The notes below the pieces were generated by a model that made no database searches, was not told where the DNA came from, and worked only from the letters and a program-made list of their open reading frames with translations. Shown here piece after piece: positions 6,637 to 13,210 of a DNA stretch of 16,866 nucleotides; positions within the stretch are counted from its first letter, which is position 1, and the number at the start of each line of letters is the position of its first letter. Source of the DNA: an uncultured Clostridia bacterium (GTDB taxonomy: Bacteria; Bacillota; Clostridia; Oscillospirales; CAG-272); the NCBI GenBank assembly GCA_937898155.1, contig CALEJO010000070.1, positions 1 through 16,866 of the forward strand, read 5' to 3'. The translations under genes were made by a program, and so were the position numbers.

Positions 6637-6685
6637 CGGGAGCATCAGAAATTTAACCGACTCAACGAGTCAATGGAGGTTCCCT

Positions 6686-7510
6686 ATGAAAAAAATTCTT
6701 TCTTCTGTTTTGGCGGCGGCGATGCTGCTCGTCCTTTGCTTCGGCTTTGCTTCCTGCGGCAGCGAAAAGCTCGTGGTTTATACCGAATCCGGCTTTGCTC
6801 CGTTTGAATATGTCAAAGACGGCAAGATCGTCGGCGTGGACGTCGATATCATGAATCTTGTCGGCGAAAAGCTCGGTATGGAAGTCGTATTCGAGAACGT
6901 AGCGTTCAACACGATCATCGACGCGGTCGCCGCGGGCACGCTCTGCAACGTCGGTGCCGCCGGTCTTTCGATCACGGAAGCACGCAAAGAGAAAGTGACG
7001 TTCTCCGAAGAGTATTATACCGCAAACCTTTACGTCATCTACAAAGCGGACAAGGCGGCTGACTACGAAAGCACCACGACCGACGGTGTCACCGGTATCT
7101 ACTGGGGCGCACTCGCCGGCAAGAACGTCGCGGTGCAGGACGGCACCACCTCCGACCTCTTCCTGACGGACGAGATCAACGAGGACTGGGGCGTTCTTTA
7201 CGAGACCGGCGCGAAGAAGAGCGGCTTCTCTCTCTTGGCAACGGCTCTTGCCGATGTCGGCGTAAACTGCGACGCGCTGATCATCGACGAGCTTCCCGCG
7301 AAGAAGCTGGTCGAGGGCAAATCCCAATACAAATGCGCACCGCTTTATTATCAGGGTGGCGACGAAGAAGCGGACGAAGCGGCCTGCGACGTTTACGCGA
7401 TCTGCGTGACGCCCGGTCAGGATAAAATTCTCGCCGCGATCAACGAAGTGCTTGCCGAGCTCGGCGAAGCGGGCGTGCAGGAGCTCGTTGCAAAGCATCT
7501 CGGTGTTTAA
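6686..7510 (+). CDS. Amino-acid ABC transporter substrate-binding lipoprotein
   Basis: A protein of 274 residues that captures a polar amino acid outside the cell for the permease encoded next. The N-terminus is a lipoprotein signal: MKK, a hydrophobic stretch to about residue 20, then FASC with lipidated C24. The mature part is a bilobed family 3 binding protein: ESGFAPFEY (34-42), GVDVDIMNLVGEKLGM (50-65), and GLSITEARKEKVTFSEEYY (93-111), in which R100 should bind the substrate carboxylate. The second lobe carries D201 in DALIIDELPA, the usual place for an amino-group contact. Start chosen at ATG 6686, where GGAGGT lies 5 nt upstream. The ligand cannot be read from sequence; cystine, glutamine or another polar amino acid is possible. 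It is the first gene of the operon and followed by a hairpin that may raise its level over the membrane genes. Confidence 0.9.
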   Translation: MKKILSSVLAAAMLLVLCFGFASCGSEKLVVYTESGFAPFEYVKDGKIVGVDVDIMNLVGEKLGMEVVFENVAFNTIIDAVAAGTLCNVGAAGLSITEARKEKVTFSEEYYTANLYVIYKADKAADYESTTTDGVTGIYWGALAGKNVAVQDGTTSDLFLTDEINEDWGVLYETGAKKSGFSLLATALADVGVNCDALIIDELPAKKLVEGKSQYKCAPLYYQGGDEEADEAACDVYAICVTPGQDKILAAINEVLAELGEAGVQELVAKHLGV

Positions 7511-7534
7511 TAAGCCATTGTAATTTCAGGAGCG

Positions 7535-7558
7535 GAAAGACGCGTTCACGCGTCTTTC
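7535..7558 (+). terminator. Intra-operon hairpin between binding protein and permease
   Basis: GAAAGACGCG (7535-7544) and CGCGTCTTTC (7549-7558) form a perfect 10-bp stem with a TTCA loop. The following TCTCTTTG is a poor T-tract, so I infer partial termination or protection of the upstream message from 3' decay, a common way to make more binding protein than permease. Confidence 0.65.
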
Positions 7559-7579
7559 TCTCTTTGTGAGGAAAAAAGT

Positions 7580-8275
7580 ATGTTATTACAGGATATTTGG
7601 AAAATTTTGTCGAGCCCCGATCTGATGGGCTACGTCTTCAAGGGCTTCGCCAATACGGTGATCATCACCGTGCTGGCAGCGCTCCTCGGACTCGTGATCG
7701 GCCTCGTCGTCGCCATTATCAAGATCGCGGCGGAGGAATACACGTTTATGAAAGTCCCGGCGGCGATCTGCGGCGTCTATACGACCGTCATCCGCGGCAC
7801 GCCGGTGGCGCTCCAACTCTTTATCATGGTGTTCGCGCTTCTGGCGATCCCGGGTATGAAGCCGACGGCGGCGGTGCTGACCTTCGGCATCAACTCCGGC
7901 GCTTACGTATCCGAAAGCATCCGTGCCGGCATCTCCTCCGTGGACAGAGGACAGATGGAGGCGGGACGCGCGCTCGGTCTCGGCTGGGTGAAAACGATGA
8001 CGAAGATCATCCTTCCGCAGGCGATCAAGAACATCGTCCCCGCGATCGGCAACGAAATGATCGCACTGCTCAAAGAGACGTCCATCGTGCAGATGATCGG
8101 CTCGACACCCGGCACGTTGACATTTGATCTGAACTACGCCGCCACGACGATCTACAAGACCGTGACGAACTATCTCGCGTGCTATCTCGTCGTCGGCGCA
8201 CTCTATCTCATCGTCGTTTACGGCATGGTTTTGCTCGTGAAGTATATAGAAAGGAAGATGAAAACCGATGAATGA
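7580..8275 (+). CDS. Amino-acid ABC transporter permease
   Basis: A membrane protein of 231 residues of the polar amino acid (His/Glu/Gln/Arg) permease family, forming the channel probably as a homodimer because only one permease gene is present. Hydrophobic segments lie at about 24-50, 60-90, 97-117 and 196-222. RGTPVALQLF (72-81) is the typical motif before the third helix, and the EAA loop that docks on the ATPase is GQMEAGRALGLGW (124-136). Start at ATG 7580, with GAGGAAA about 8 nt upstream. Its last 8 bp overlap the ATPase gene (ATGAATGA), so the two are coupled. Confidence 0.93.
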   Translation: MLLQDIWKILSSPDLMGYVFKGFANTVIITVLAALLGLVIGLVVAIIKIAAEEYTFMKVPAAICGVYTTVIRGTPVALQLFIMVFALLAIPGMKPTAAVLTFGINSGAYVSESIRAGISSVDRGQMEAGRALGLGWVKTMTKIILPQAIKNIVPAIGNEMIALLKETSIVQMIGSTPGTLTFDLNYAATTIYKTVTNYLACYLVVGALYLIVVYGMVLLVKYIERKMKTDE

Positions 8276-9188
8276 CATCGTGATAAACATTGATAACGTC
8301 TATAAAAAATTCGGCTCGTTGCAAGTATTGAAGGGCGTTTCGTGCGGGATCGAAAAGGGCGAACGCGTCGTCATCATCGGTCCGTCCGGCTCCGGCAAAT
8401 CGACACTGCTCCGTTGCATGAATCTGCTTGCGGAACCGACCTACGGCGAGGTATGGCTCGGGGGCGGCTTGCTGACAGCCGTCGATCCGTATCTGCATCC
8501 CGAGATCATCAAAACATCGCGCACCTATCAAAATCTGATCGCCGAAACGGACGGCAGCGCCGAGGCGGAAGCGGCAACGATCGCGAAGATCAAAGCAGAA
8601 GACCTTTTGCACGAGAAAAACGAGGGCAAGGAATATACCAAGGCGATGAAAGCATTTCGCGTGGAACACGGCATTGACGTCAACGCGGCGCGTGCGCGGA
8701 TGGGCATGGTATTCCAGCATTTCAATCTATTCAACAATTTGACCGTGATGCAGAATCTGACGCTCGCGCCCGTTCAGCTCGGCAAAATGACCGAGGCGGA
8801 GGCACAGGCGAAAGGAGAAGAACTGCTGAAACGGATCGGGCTGATCGACAAAAAGGACGCGTATCCGAGCAGCTTATCCGGCGGGCAGAAACAGAGAATT
8901 GCCATCGTGCGCGCGCTGGCGATGAACCCCGAGGTGATCCTCTTTGACGAGCCGACGTCCGCACTCGATCCCGAAATGGTCGGCGAAGTGCTCGACCTCA
9001 TCCGCGAGCTCGCGGACGAGGGCATGACGATGGTCATTGTCACGCACGAAATGGGCTTTGCCCGCGAGGTCGGCACGCGCGTTTTGTTCGTGGACGAGGG
9101 GCGTATCAAGGAAGAAGCGCCGCCCGCGACCTTCTTCGGCGAGCCGAAGGACCCGCGGCTCCAAGAATTTCTCTCGAAAGTGTTATAA
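8268..9188 (+). CDS. Amino-acid ABC transporter ATP-binding protein with an extra insertion
   Basis: The ATPase subunit that powers import. All catalytic motifs are intact: Walker A GPSGSGKST (38-46), Q-loop Q150 in MGMVFQHFNLF, signature LSGGQ (203-207), Walker B VILFDEP (223-229) with E228, D-loop SALD (231-234) and H260. It is 306 residues, against about 240 for GlnQ/HisP-type proteins. The excess lies between Walker A and the Q-loop, about residues 67-138, which is hydrophilic, charged and probably helical (for instance AEAEAATIAKIKAEDLLHEK). About 104 residues separate T46 from Q150 where about 45 are usual. The frame is continuous and the flanking motifs are normal, so this is an insertion and not a frameshift. 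The gene overlaps the permease by 8 bp and AAGGAA lies about 11 nt upstream. A strong terminator follows. Confidence 0.93.
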   Translation: MNDIVINIDNVYKKFGSLQVLKGVSCGIEKGERVVIIGPSGSGKSTLLRCMNLLAEPTYGEVWLGGGLLTAVDPYLHPEIIKTSRTYQNLIAETDGSAEAEAATIAKIKAEDLLHEKNEGKEYTKAMKAFRVEHGIDVNAARARMGMVFQHFNLFNNLTVMQNLTLAPVQLGKMTEAEAQAKGEELLKRIGLIDKKDAYPSSLSGGQKQRIAIVRALAMNPEVILFDEPTSALDPEMVGEVLDLIRELADEGMTMVIVTHEMGFAREVGTRVLFVDEGRIKEEAPPATFFGEPKDPRLQEFLSKVL

Positions 9189-9191
9189 GGG

Positions 9192-9224
9192 AAAAGCCAT
9201 CTGCTTCGGCAGGTGGCTTTTTTT
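9192..9224 (+). terminator. Intrinsic terminator of the amino-acid ABC operon
   Basis: A 13-bp stem (9192-9204 with 9209-9221, one G-T pair) closed by the extra-stable C(UUCG)G tetraloop and leading into seven T residues (9218-9224). It starts 3 nt after the ATPase stop codon. Confidence 0.92.
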
Positions 9225-9228
9225 CGCT

Positions 9229-9252
9229 GCTTTTCTTTTCGTAAAGAAAAGC
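9229..9252. repeat. Perfect inverted repeat just past the terminator
   Basis: GCTTTTCTTT (9229-9238) and AAAGAAAAGC (9243-9252) form a 10-bp stem with a TCGT loop. It lies between the ABC operon terminator and the rplI promoter and resembles sequence at the right end of the window (16811-16832). It may be a dispersed small palindrome or a back-up terminator. Confidence 0.6.
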
Positions 9253-9264
9253 GGGGAAGAAGCG

Positions 9265-9293
9265 TTGACAATTTCGCACAGATATGATATGAT
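9265..9293 (+). promoter_or_regulatory. Strong sigma-A promoter for rplI-dnaB-tilS-hpt
   Basis: TTGACA (9265-9270), a 17-bp spacer and TATGAT (9288-9293). Transcription would begin near 9300, about 39 nt before the rplI ATG. No further promoter or terminator was seen until after hpt. Confidence 0.85.
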
Positions 9294-9338
9294 AAAACCG
9301 TATGATGGAGTAAAATTCTTTCAAAGGAGAATAAAACA

Positions 9339-9785
9339 ATGAAAGTAGTGCTTTTAGCCGATGTCAAAGGGCAGGGAAAGAAAGGAACGGTCATCAACGT
9401 ATCCGACGGATACGCGAGAAATTTCCTGTTCCCGAAGAACCTCGCCACACCGGCGGACAATAAAATTCTCAACGAGCTGAAAGGCAAGGAGGAGGCGCGT
9501 CTGCGCCAGATCGAACTGGAAAAGAAAGCGGCGCACGAGACCGCGGAAAAACTGCAATCCGTCGTGGTCAAGGTCAAGGCGCAGGCCGGCGCGGACGGTC
9601 GTCTTTACGGCGCCGTCACCTCCAAGGAGATCGCGGAACAGCTTGCCGCACAGCACGGCATCGAGACCGCCCGCCGCAAGATCGCGCTGGACGAGCCGAT
9701 CAAGGCGTTCGGAACCTATACCCCCGAGGTCAAACTCTATCCGGAAATCAGCGGAAAGATCAACGTCGTCGTCATTTCCGCATAA
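9339..9785 (+). CDS. rplI: Large-subunit ribosomal protein bL9
   Basis: A protein of 148 residues, normal length for bL9, which binds 23S rRNA near the L1 stalk and helps keep the reading frame. The N-terminal domain shows MKVVLLADVKGQGKKG and the family signature GYARNFLFPK (24-33). A long charged connecting helix (about 40-75) leads to the C-terminal RNA-binding domain (about 80-148, with GRLYGAVTSKEIAE). AAAGGAG lies 9 nt before ATG. It is followed at 30 bp by dnaB, the usual order in Firmicutes; the gdpP gene often found before rplI is absent here and an ABC operon takes its place. Confidence 0.97.
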   Translation: MKVVLLADVKGQGKKGTVINVSDGYARNFLFPKNLATPADNKILNELKGKEEARLRQIELEKKAAHETAEKLQSVVVKVKAQAGADGRLYGAVTSKEIAEQLAAQHGIETARRKIALDEPIKAFGTYTPEVKLYPEISGKINVVVISA

Positions 9786-9815
9786 TCCACTTTTCAAAAA
9801 AGGCAGGAATTTCTT

Positions 9816-11147
9816 ATGGCAGAGCAAGCGAAAAATCTCCCCTGCGCGCTGGAAGCCGAGCAGTCCGTGCTCGGTTCGATCCTGATCGATCCGAATTGCT
9901 TTTCGGACCTGACCGAGATCATTCGCGGCGAAGACTTTTATTTGCGCGAGCACGGCGAAATGTTCGACGCGATGCGGGAATTGTTCGACCGCAATCGGGA
10001 GATCGACCTCGTCACGCTGATTGATATGCTCGTTTCCCGCGGCGTCTATAACGAGGAAGAAAGCAAGCGATATATCAAAATTATCGCCGAAACCGTGCCG
10101 TCGGCGGCGAATGTGCTGGATTACGCACAGATCGTCAAGGAAAAGTCCGTTCTGCGTGCGCTGATCGGCGCGTCCGACGAAATCCGCGAAATGGCATTTT
10201 CCGCGCAGGGCGACGTCAAGGATATCGTGGACAGCGCGGAGCAAAAGGTTTTTTCGATCGCGCAGGGCAGTGAATCCAAGGGCTTCGTCACCATTCAGGA
10301 AGCCATCAGCCGCACATATGCGCGTCTCGACCTTCTGATGAAGGATAAAAGCGCCGCCGTCGGTGCGCCGACGGGCTTTTCGGCGCTCGACCGCGTGCTG
10401 GTCGGGCTCGGTCCGGGCGATCTCGTGCTGATCGGCGCGCGTCCCGGTATGGGCAAGACGAGCTTTGCGATGAACATCGCCGCCAACGTCGCCAAATATC
10501 AAAAGAAAAAGGTCTGCGTCTTCTCGCTCGAAATGTCGGCGGAACAGCTTGCCGCGCGTATGCTTTCCAGCGAGGCGCTCGTGGACAGTTATGCCATTCG
10601 TTCCGGCGAGCTGACGCCGGAACAATATAAAAAACTCGCGGATGCCGCCGCCGATCTTTCGGAATGTGAAATTCTGATCGACGACACCTCCGGCATCTCC
10701 GTCACGCGCATGAAGGCGAAGCTCCGCCGCACCAAAAACGTCGGGCTCGTCGTCGTGGACTATCTGCAACTGATGCAGGGCGAGCGCAAAACGGACAACC
10801 GCGTGCTCGAAGTCGGCGACATTTCCCGCGGGCTGAAACTGCTCGCGAAGGATTTGAAGGTGCCGGTCATCTGCTGTGCGCAGCTCTCCCGCGGTCCCGA
10901 GGGAAGAACGGACAAGCGTCCGATGCTGTCCGACCTGCGTGACTCCGGCGCGATCGAGCAGGACGCGGACATCGTCATGTTCCTCTACCGCGACGAATAC
11001 TACAAGACCGACAATGCCGGCGAGCAGAGCGTCGCCGAATGTATCATCGCCAAGAACCGTCACGGTGAAAACAAGACCGTGAAGCTCGGCTGGATCGGGC
11101 AATTTACAAAGTTTATCACGCAGGATGTCGAGCATGAAGAGGGCTGA
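9816..11147 (+). CDS. dnaB: Replicative DNA helicase DnaB
   Basis: The hexameric 5'-3' helicase that opens the replication fork and recruits primase. The protein is 443 residues. The N-terminal domain begins with LPCALEAEQSVLGSILID (8-25), typical of the family. After a linker the RecA-like motor follows: Walker A GARPGMGKTS (207-216), SLEM (237-240), Walker B LVVVDYLQLM (311-320), and LSDLRDSGAIEQDADIV (371-387) near the arginine finger region. No intein interrupts it, which is worth stating because dnaB is a frequent intein site. The start at ATG 9816 is preceded by GGCAGGA. Note that the Bacillus gene of the same function is called dnaC. Its end overlaps tilS. Confidence 0.97.
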   Translation: MAEQAKNLPCALEAEQSVLGSILIDPNCFSDLTEIIRGEDFYLREHGEMFDAMRELFDRNREIDLVTLIDMLVSRGVYNEEESKRYIKIIAETVPSAANVLDYAQIVKEKSVLRALIGASDEIREMAFSAQGDVKDIVDSAEQKVFSIAQGSESKGFVTIQEAISRTYARLDLLMKDKSAAVGAPTGFSALDRVLVGLGPGDLVLIGARPGMGKTSFAMNIAANVAKYQKKKVCVFSLEMSAEQLAARMLSSEALVDSYAIRSGELTPEQYKKLADAAADLSECEILIDDTSGISVTRMKAKLRRTKNVGLVVVDYLQLMQGERKTDNRVLEVGDISRGLKLLAKDLKVPVICCAQLSRGPEGRTDKRPMLSDLRDSGAIEQDADIVMFLYRDEYYKTDNAGEQSVAECIIAKNRHGENKTVKLGWIGQFTKFITQDVEHEEG

Positions 11148-12489
11148 CGCGACCGAGCGGATCCTTTCGCAGATGCGGGAACGCATCGCGCGATACGCGA
11201 TGTTCGCGGACGAAAAACCGGTGCTGGTCGGACTTTCCGGCGGCGCGGATTCCGTCTGTCTGACGCACGCGCTCGTCTCGCTTCTCGGACGCGACCGCGT
11301 TTGCACCGTGCATCTCAACCACGGGCTTCGCGGCGCGGAATCCGACCGCGACGAGGCGTTTTGCGAAGCGTTTTGCCGTGCGCTCGGCGTGCCGCTTTCG
11401 GTGCGTCGCGCCGACGTCGCCGCCGTGTGCGGCGGGACGGGGATCGAGGAGACGGCGCGGAACATCCGCTACGCGATCTTTGCCGAAGAAGCAAAGCGGT
11501 GTGGGTGCGCCGACTTCGCGCTCGCGCACAACGCGGGCGACAACCTCGAAACGATGCTCTTTCACCTTTGCCGCGGCACCGGCGTCGCGGGGCTTTCGGG
11601 CATTCCGCCCGTGCGTCCTTTTGACGGATGCCGGATCGTGCGCCCGCTGCTCGGCAGCACGCGCGAGGACATTTTGGCGTATCTCGACGAAAACGGGCTT
11701 TCCCACGTCGAGGACGCGACCAACGAAGATACGCGCTATTCGCGCAATTTTATCCGGCACCGGATCGTGCCGCTGATGGAAGAGATCAATCCCGCCGCGC
11801 TCCGCAACGCCGCGGGAACGGCTTCCTCGCTCGGCGACGTTGCCGCGTTTCTCGAAGACGCCGCCGACGCGGCGCTTGCCCGGGACGCGACCGCCGCTCC
11901 GCGCGCCGCACTTTTGGCGCTCGCCCGCGCCCCGCGTTATACCGCGCTTCACCGCATGGTGCAAAACGCGGGCGGGGAAACGCTTGACACCGTGCACACG
12001 GATGCGATCGTATCCCTGCTCGAAACGGGGCAAAACGGCAAATACGTCTGCCTGCCGGACGGGCTGATCGCGCGACTCGACGCGAATTTTCTGCGCATCG
12101 AATCCGCCGCGGAAGCGGCGGCGCCGATCGCGTTTTGCATGCCGCTTTCCGACGGTATGACTGTGCTCCCGAACGGCGGCGCGGTCTTTCTCGGCGACGA
12201 TCCGCCGACAAGCGAGCGATGCTTTTCCACGCACGTTTCGCGAGACGTTTTGCCGACGCTCTGCGTGCGATCGCGGAAGCCGGGCGACGCGTATCGCTAT
12301 TTCGGCATGACGCACACGCTCAAAAAAATGCTGACGGGCGCGGGATCGGCGGTCAAACGGGAACGCCCCATCCTCTGCGACGCGGACGGGATTTTATGGT
12401 TTCCCGGATTCCCCGCCGCAGACGGAAAATTTGATAAAAACGGTGTTTTGATCACCTATTATGAATCATCAAAGGAGAACAACGTATGA
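11134..12489 (+). CDS. tilS: tRNA(Ile) lysidine synthetase
   Basis: Attaches lysine to the wobble cytidine of the CAU-anticodon isoleucine tRNA, using ATP, so that it reads AUA codons; the gene is normally essential. It shows the PP-loop SGGADS (35-40), HLNHGLRG (60-67), AHNAGDNLET (131-140) and GTGVAGLSGI (148-157). The C-terminal TilS domain (about 385-440) has RSRKPGDAYRYFG followed by LKKMLTGAGSAVKRERPIL. It is 451 residues from ATG 11134, chosen because AGGA lies 8 nt upstream; ATG 11125 is in frame but has no ribosome binding site. The gene overlaps dnaB by 14 nt and ends in an ATGA overlap with hpt. The central region is rich in alanine and in GC, but the frame is intact. Confidence 0.93.
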   Translation: MKRADATERILSQMRERIARYAMFADEKPVLVGLSGGADSVCLTHALVSLLGRDRVCTVHLNHGLRGAESDRDEAFCEAFCRALGVPLSVRRADVAAVCGGTGIEETARNIRYAIFAEEAKRCGCADFALAHNAGDNLETMLFHLCRGTGVAGLSGIPPVRPFDGCRIVRPLLGSTREDILAYLDENGLSHVEDATNEDTRYSRNFIRHRIVPLMEEINPAALRNAAGTASSLGDVAAFLEDAADAALARDATAAPRAALLALARAPRYTALHRMVQNAGGETLDTVHTDAIVSLLETGQNGKYVCLPDGLIARLDANFLRIESAAEAAAPIAFCMPLSDGMTVLPNGGAVFLGDDPPTSERCFSTHVSRDVLPTLCVRSRKPGDAYRYFGMTHTLKKMLTGAGSAVKRERPILCDADGILWFPGFPAADGKFDKNGVLITYYESSKENNV

Positions 12490-13034
12490 ACAGAATGGAA
12501 GATATGGCAAAAATTCTCATTTCCGAGGAGGAACTGGACAAGATCTCGACGCGCGTGGCAAAGGAGATCAGCCGCGACTACGCGGGGAAAAAGCTTTTGC
12601 TGGTCGGGATTTTGAAGGGCGCGATCTTATTTATGGCGGATCTGATGAAGAAGCTCGACATCCCCGCGCAGATCGACTTTATGAAGGTCTCGTCCTACGG
12701 CGCGGGCACCGTTTCCTCCGGTCAGATCAAAATCACGCTCGATCTCAATCGTCCCGACATCGCCGAGACCGATATCCTGATCATCGAGGATATCGTGGAC
12801 AGCGGCAGAACGCTGAATACGCTGACGGCTCTGCTCCGCGAGCGCGGCGCGAAAAGCGTCCGCACCTGCTCTTTGCTCGATAAGCCGTCCCGCCGCGAGG
12901 TGGACTTTACGCCCGACTATATCGGGAAAGAAATTCCCGACGAGTTCGTCATCGGCTACGGGCTTGATTATGACGAGGATTATCGCACGCTTCCGTTCAT
13001 CGGCGTGCTGAAACCGTCGATCTATGAGAAATAA
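12486..13034 (+). CDS. hpt: Hypoxanthine phosphoribosyltransferase
   Basis: Purine salvage enzyme that joins hypoxanthine or guanine to PRPP, giving IMP or GMP. The protein has 182 residues, the normal length. It shows LLLVGILKGAILFMADL (37-53), the flexible-loop segment MKVSSYGAGTVSSG (66-79), the PRPP-binding motif LIIEDIVDSGRTL (98-110) with catalytic D105, and the C-terminal FVIGYGLDYDEDYRTLPFIGVL (154-175), diagnostic of the family. AAAGGAG lies 8 nt before ATG and inside the end of tilS, with an ATGA overlap. tilS-hpt is a standard Firmicutes pair, usually followed by ftsH; here a terminator follows instead. Confidence 0.96.
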   Translation: MNRMEDMAKILISEEELDKISTRVAKEISRDYAGKKLLLVGILKGAILFMADLMKKLDIPAQIDFMKVSSYGAGTVSSGQIKITLDLNRPDIAETDILIIEDIVDSGRTLNTLTALLRERGAKSVRTCSLLDKPSRREVDFTPDYIGKEIPDEFVIGYGLDYDEDYRTLPFIGVLKPSIYEK

Positions 13035-13038
13035 CGGA

Positions 13039-13068
13039 AACCGGCTGCCCGCGGACAGCCGATTTTTT
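13039..13068 (+). terminator. Intrinsic terminator after hpt
   Basis: CGGCTG (13042-13047) pairs with CAGCCG (13056-13061) around an 8-nt centre, CCCGCGGA, that can extend the stem after a mismatch, and is followed by six T residues (13063-13068). It begins 4-7 nt after the hpt stop and would end the rplI-to-hpt transcript. Confidence 0.85.
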
Positions 13069-13143
13069 GCGCCCCGCATCTACGGGACGGGAAAAATTCC
13101 ACGGAAAAACAGCCCCTTTTTCGCTTTTTTCGCGCATTATATC

Positions 13144-13172
13144 TTTACTTTTGCGGAAAAAAGTGATATGAT
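13144..13172 (+). promoter_or_regulatory. Sigma-A type promoter for pyruvate:ferredoxin oxidoreductase
   Basis: TTTACT (13144-13149), a 17-bp spacer and TATGAT (13167-13172). Transcription would start near 13179, giving an AT-rich leader of about 32 nt with GGAGGT 9 nt or so before the ATG at 13211. The stretch 13069-13143 before it holds nothing else that I recognise. Confidence 0.65.
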
Positions 13173-13210
13173 AGAACTATAAACTAAAATTTAATTGGAG
13201 GTTTCAAAAC

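Noticed and set aside
8466..8681. Frameshift or fused second gene as cause of the long ABC ATPase
   Set aside because: The frame is continuous with normal motifs on both sides, and codon use inside the insertion matches the rest of the gene.
9816..11147. Intein in dnaB
   Set aside because: The helicase is of normal length and the motif order is uninterrupted.
9354..11465. Minus-strand open frame of 703 codons over rplI, dnaB and the tilS start
   Set aside because: Shadow of three well-recognised rightward genes; no ribosome binding site or recognisable domain.
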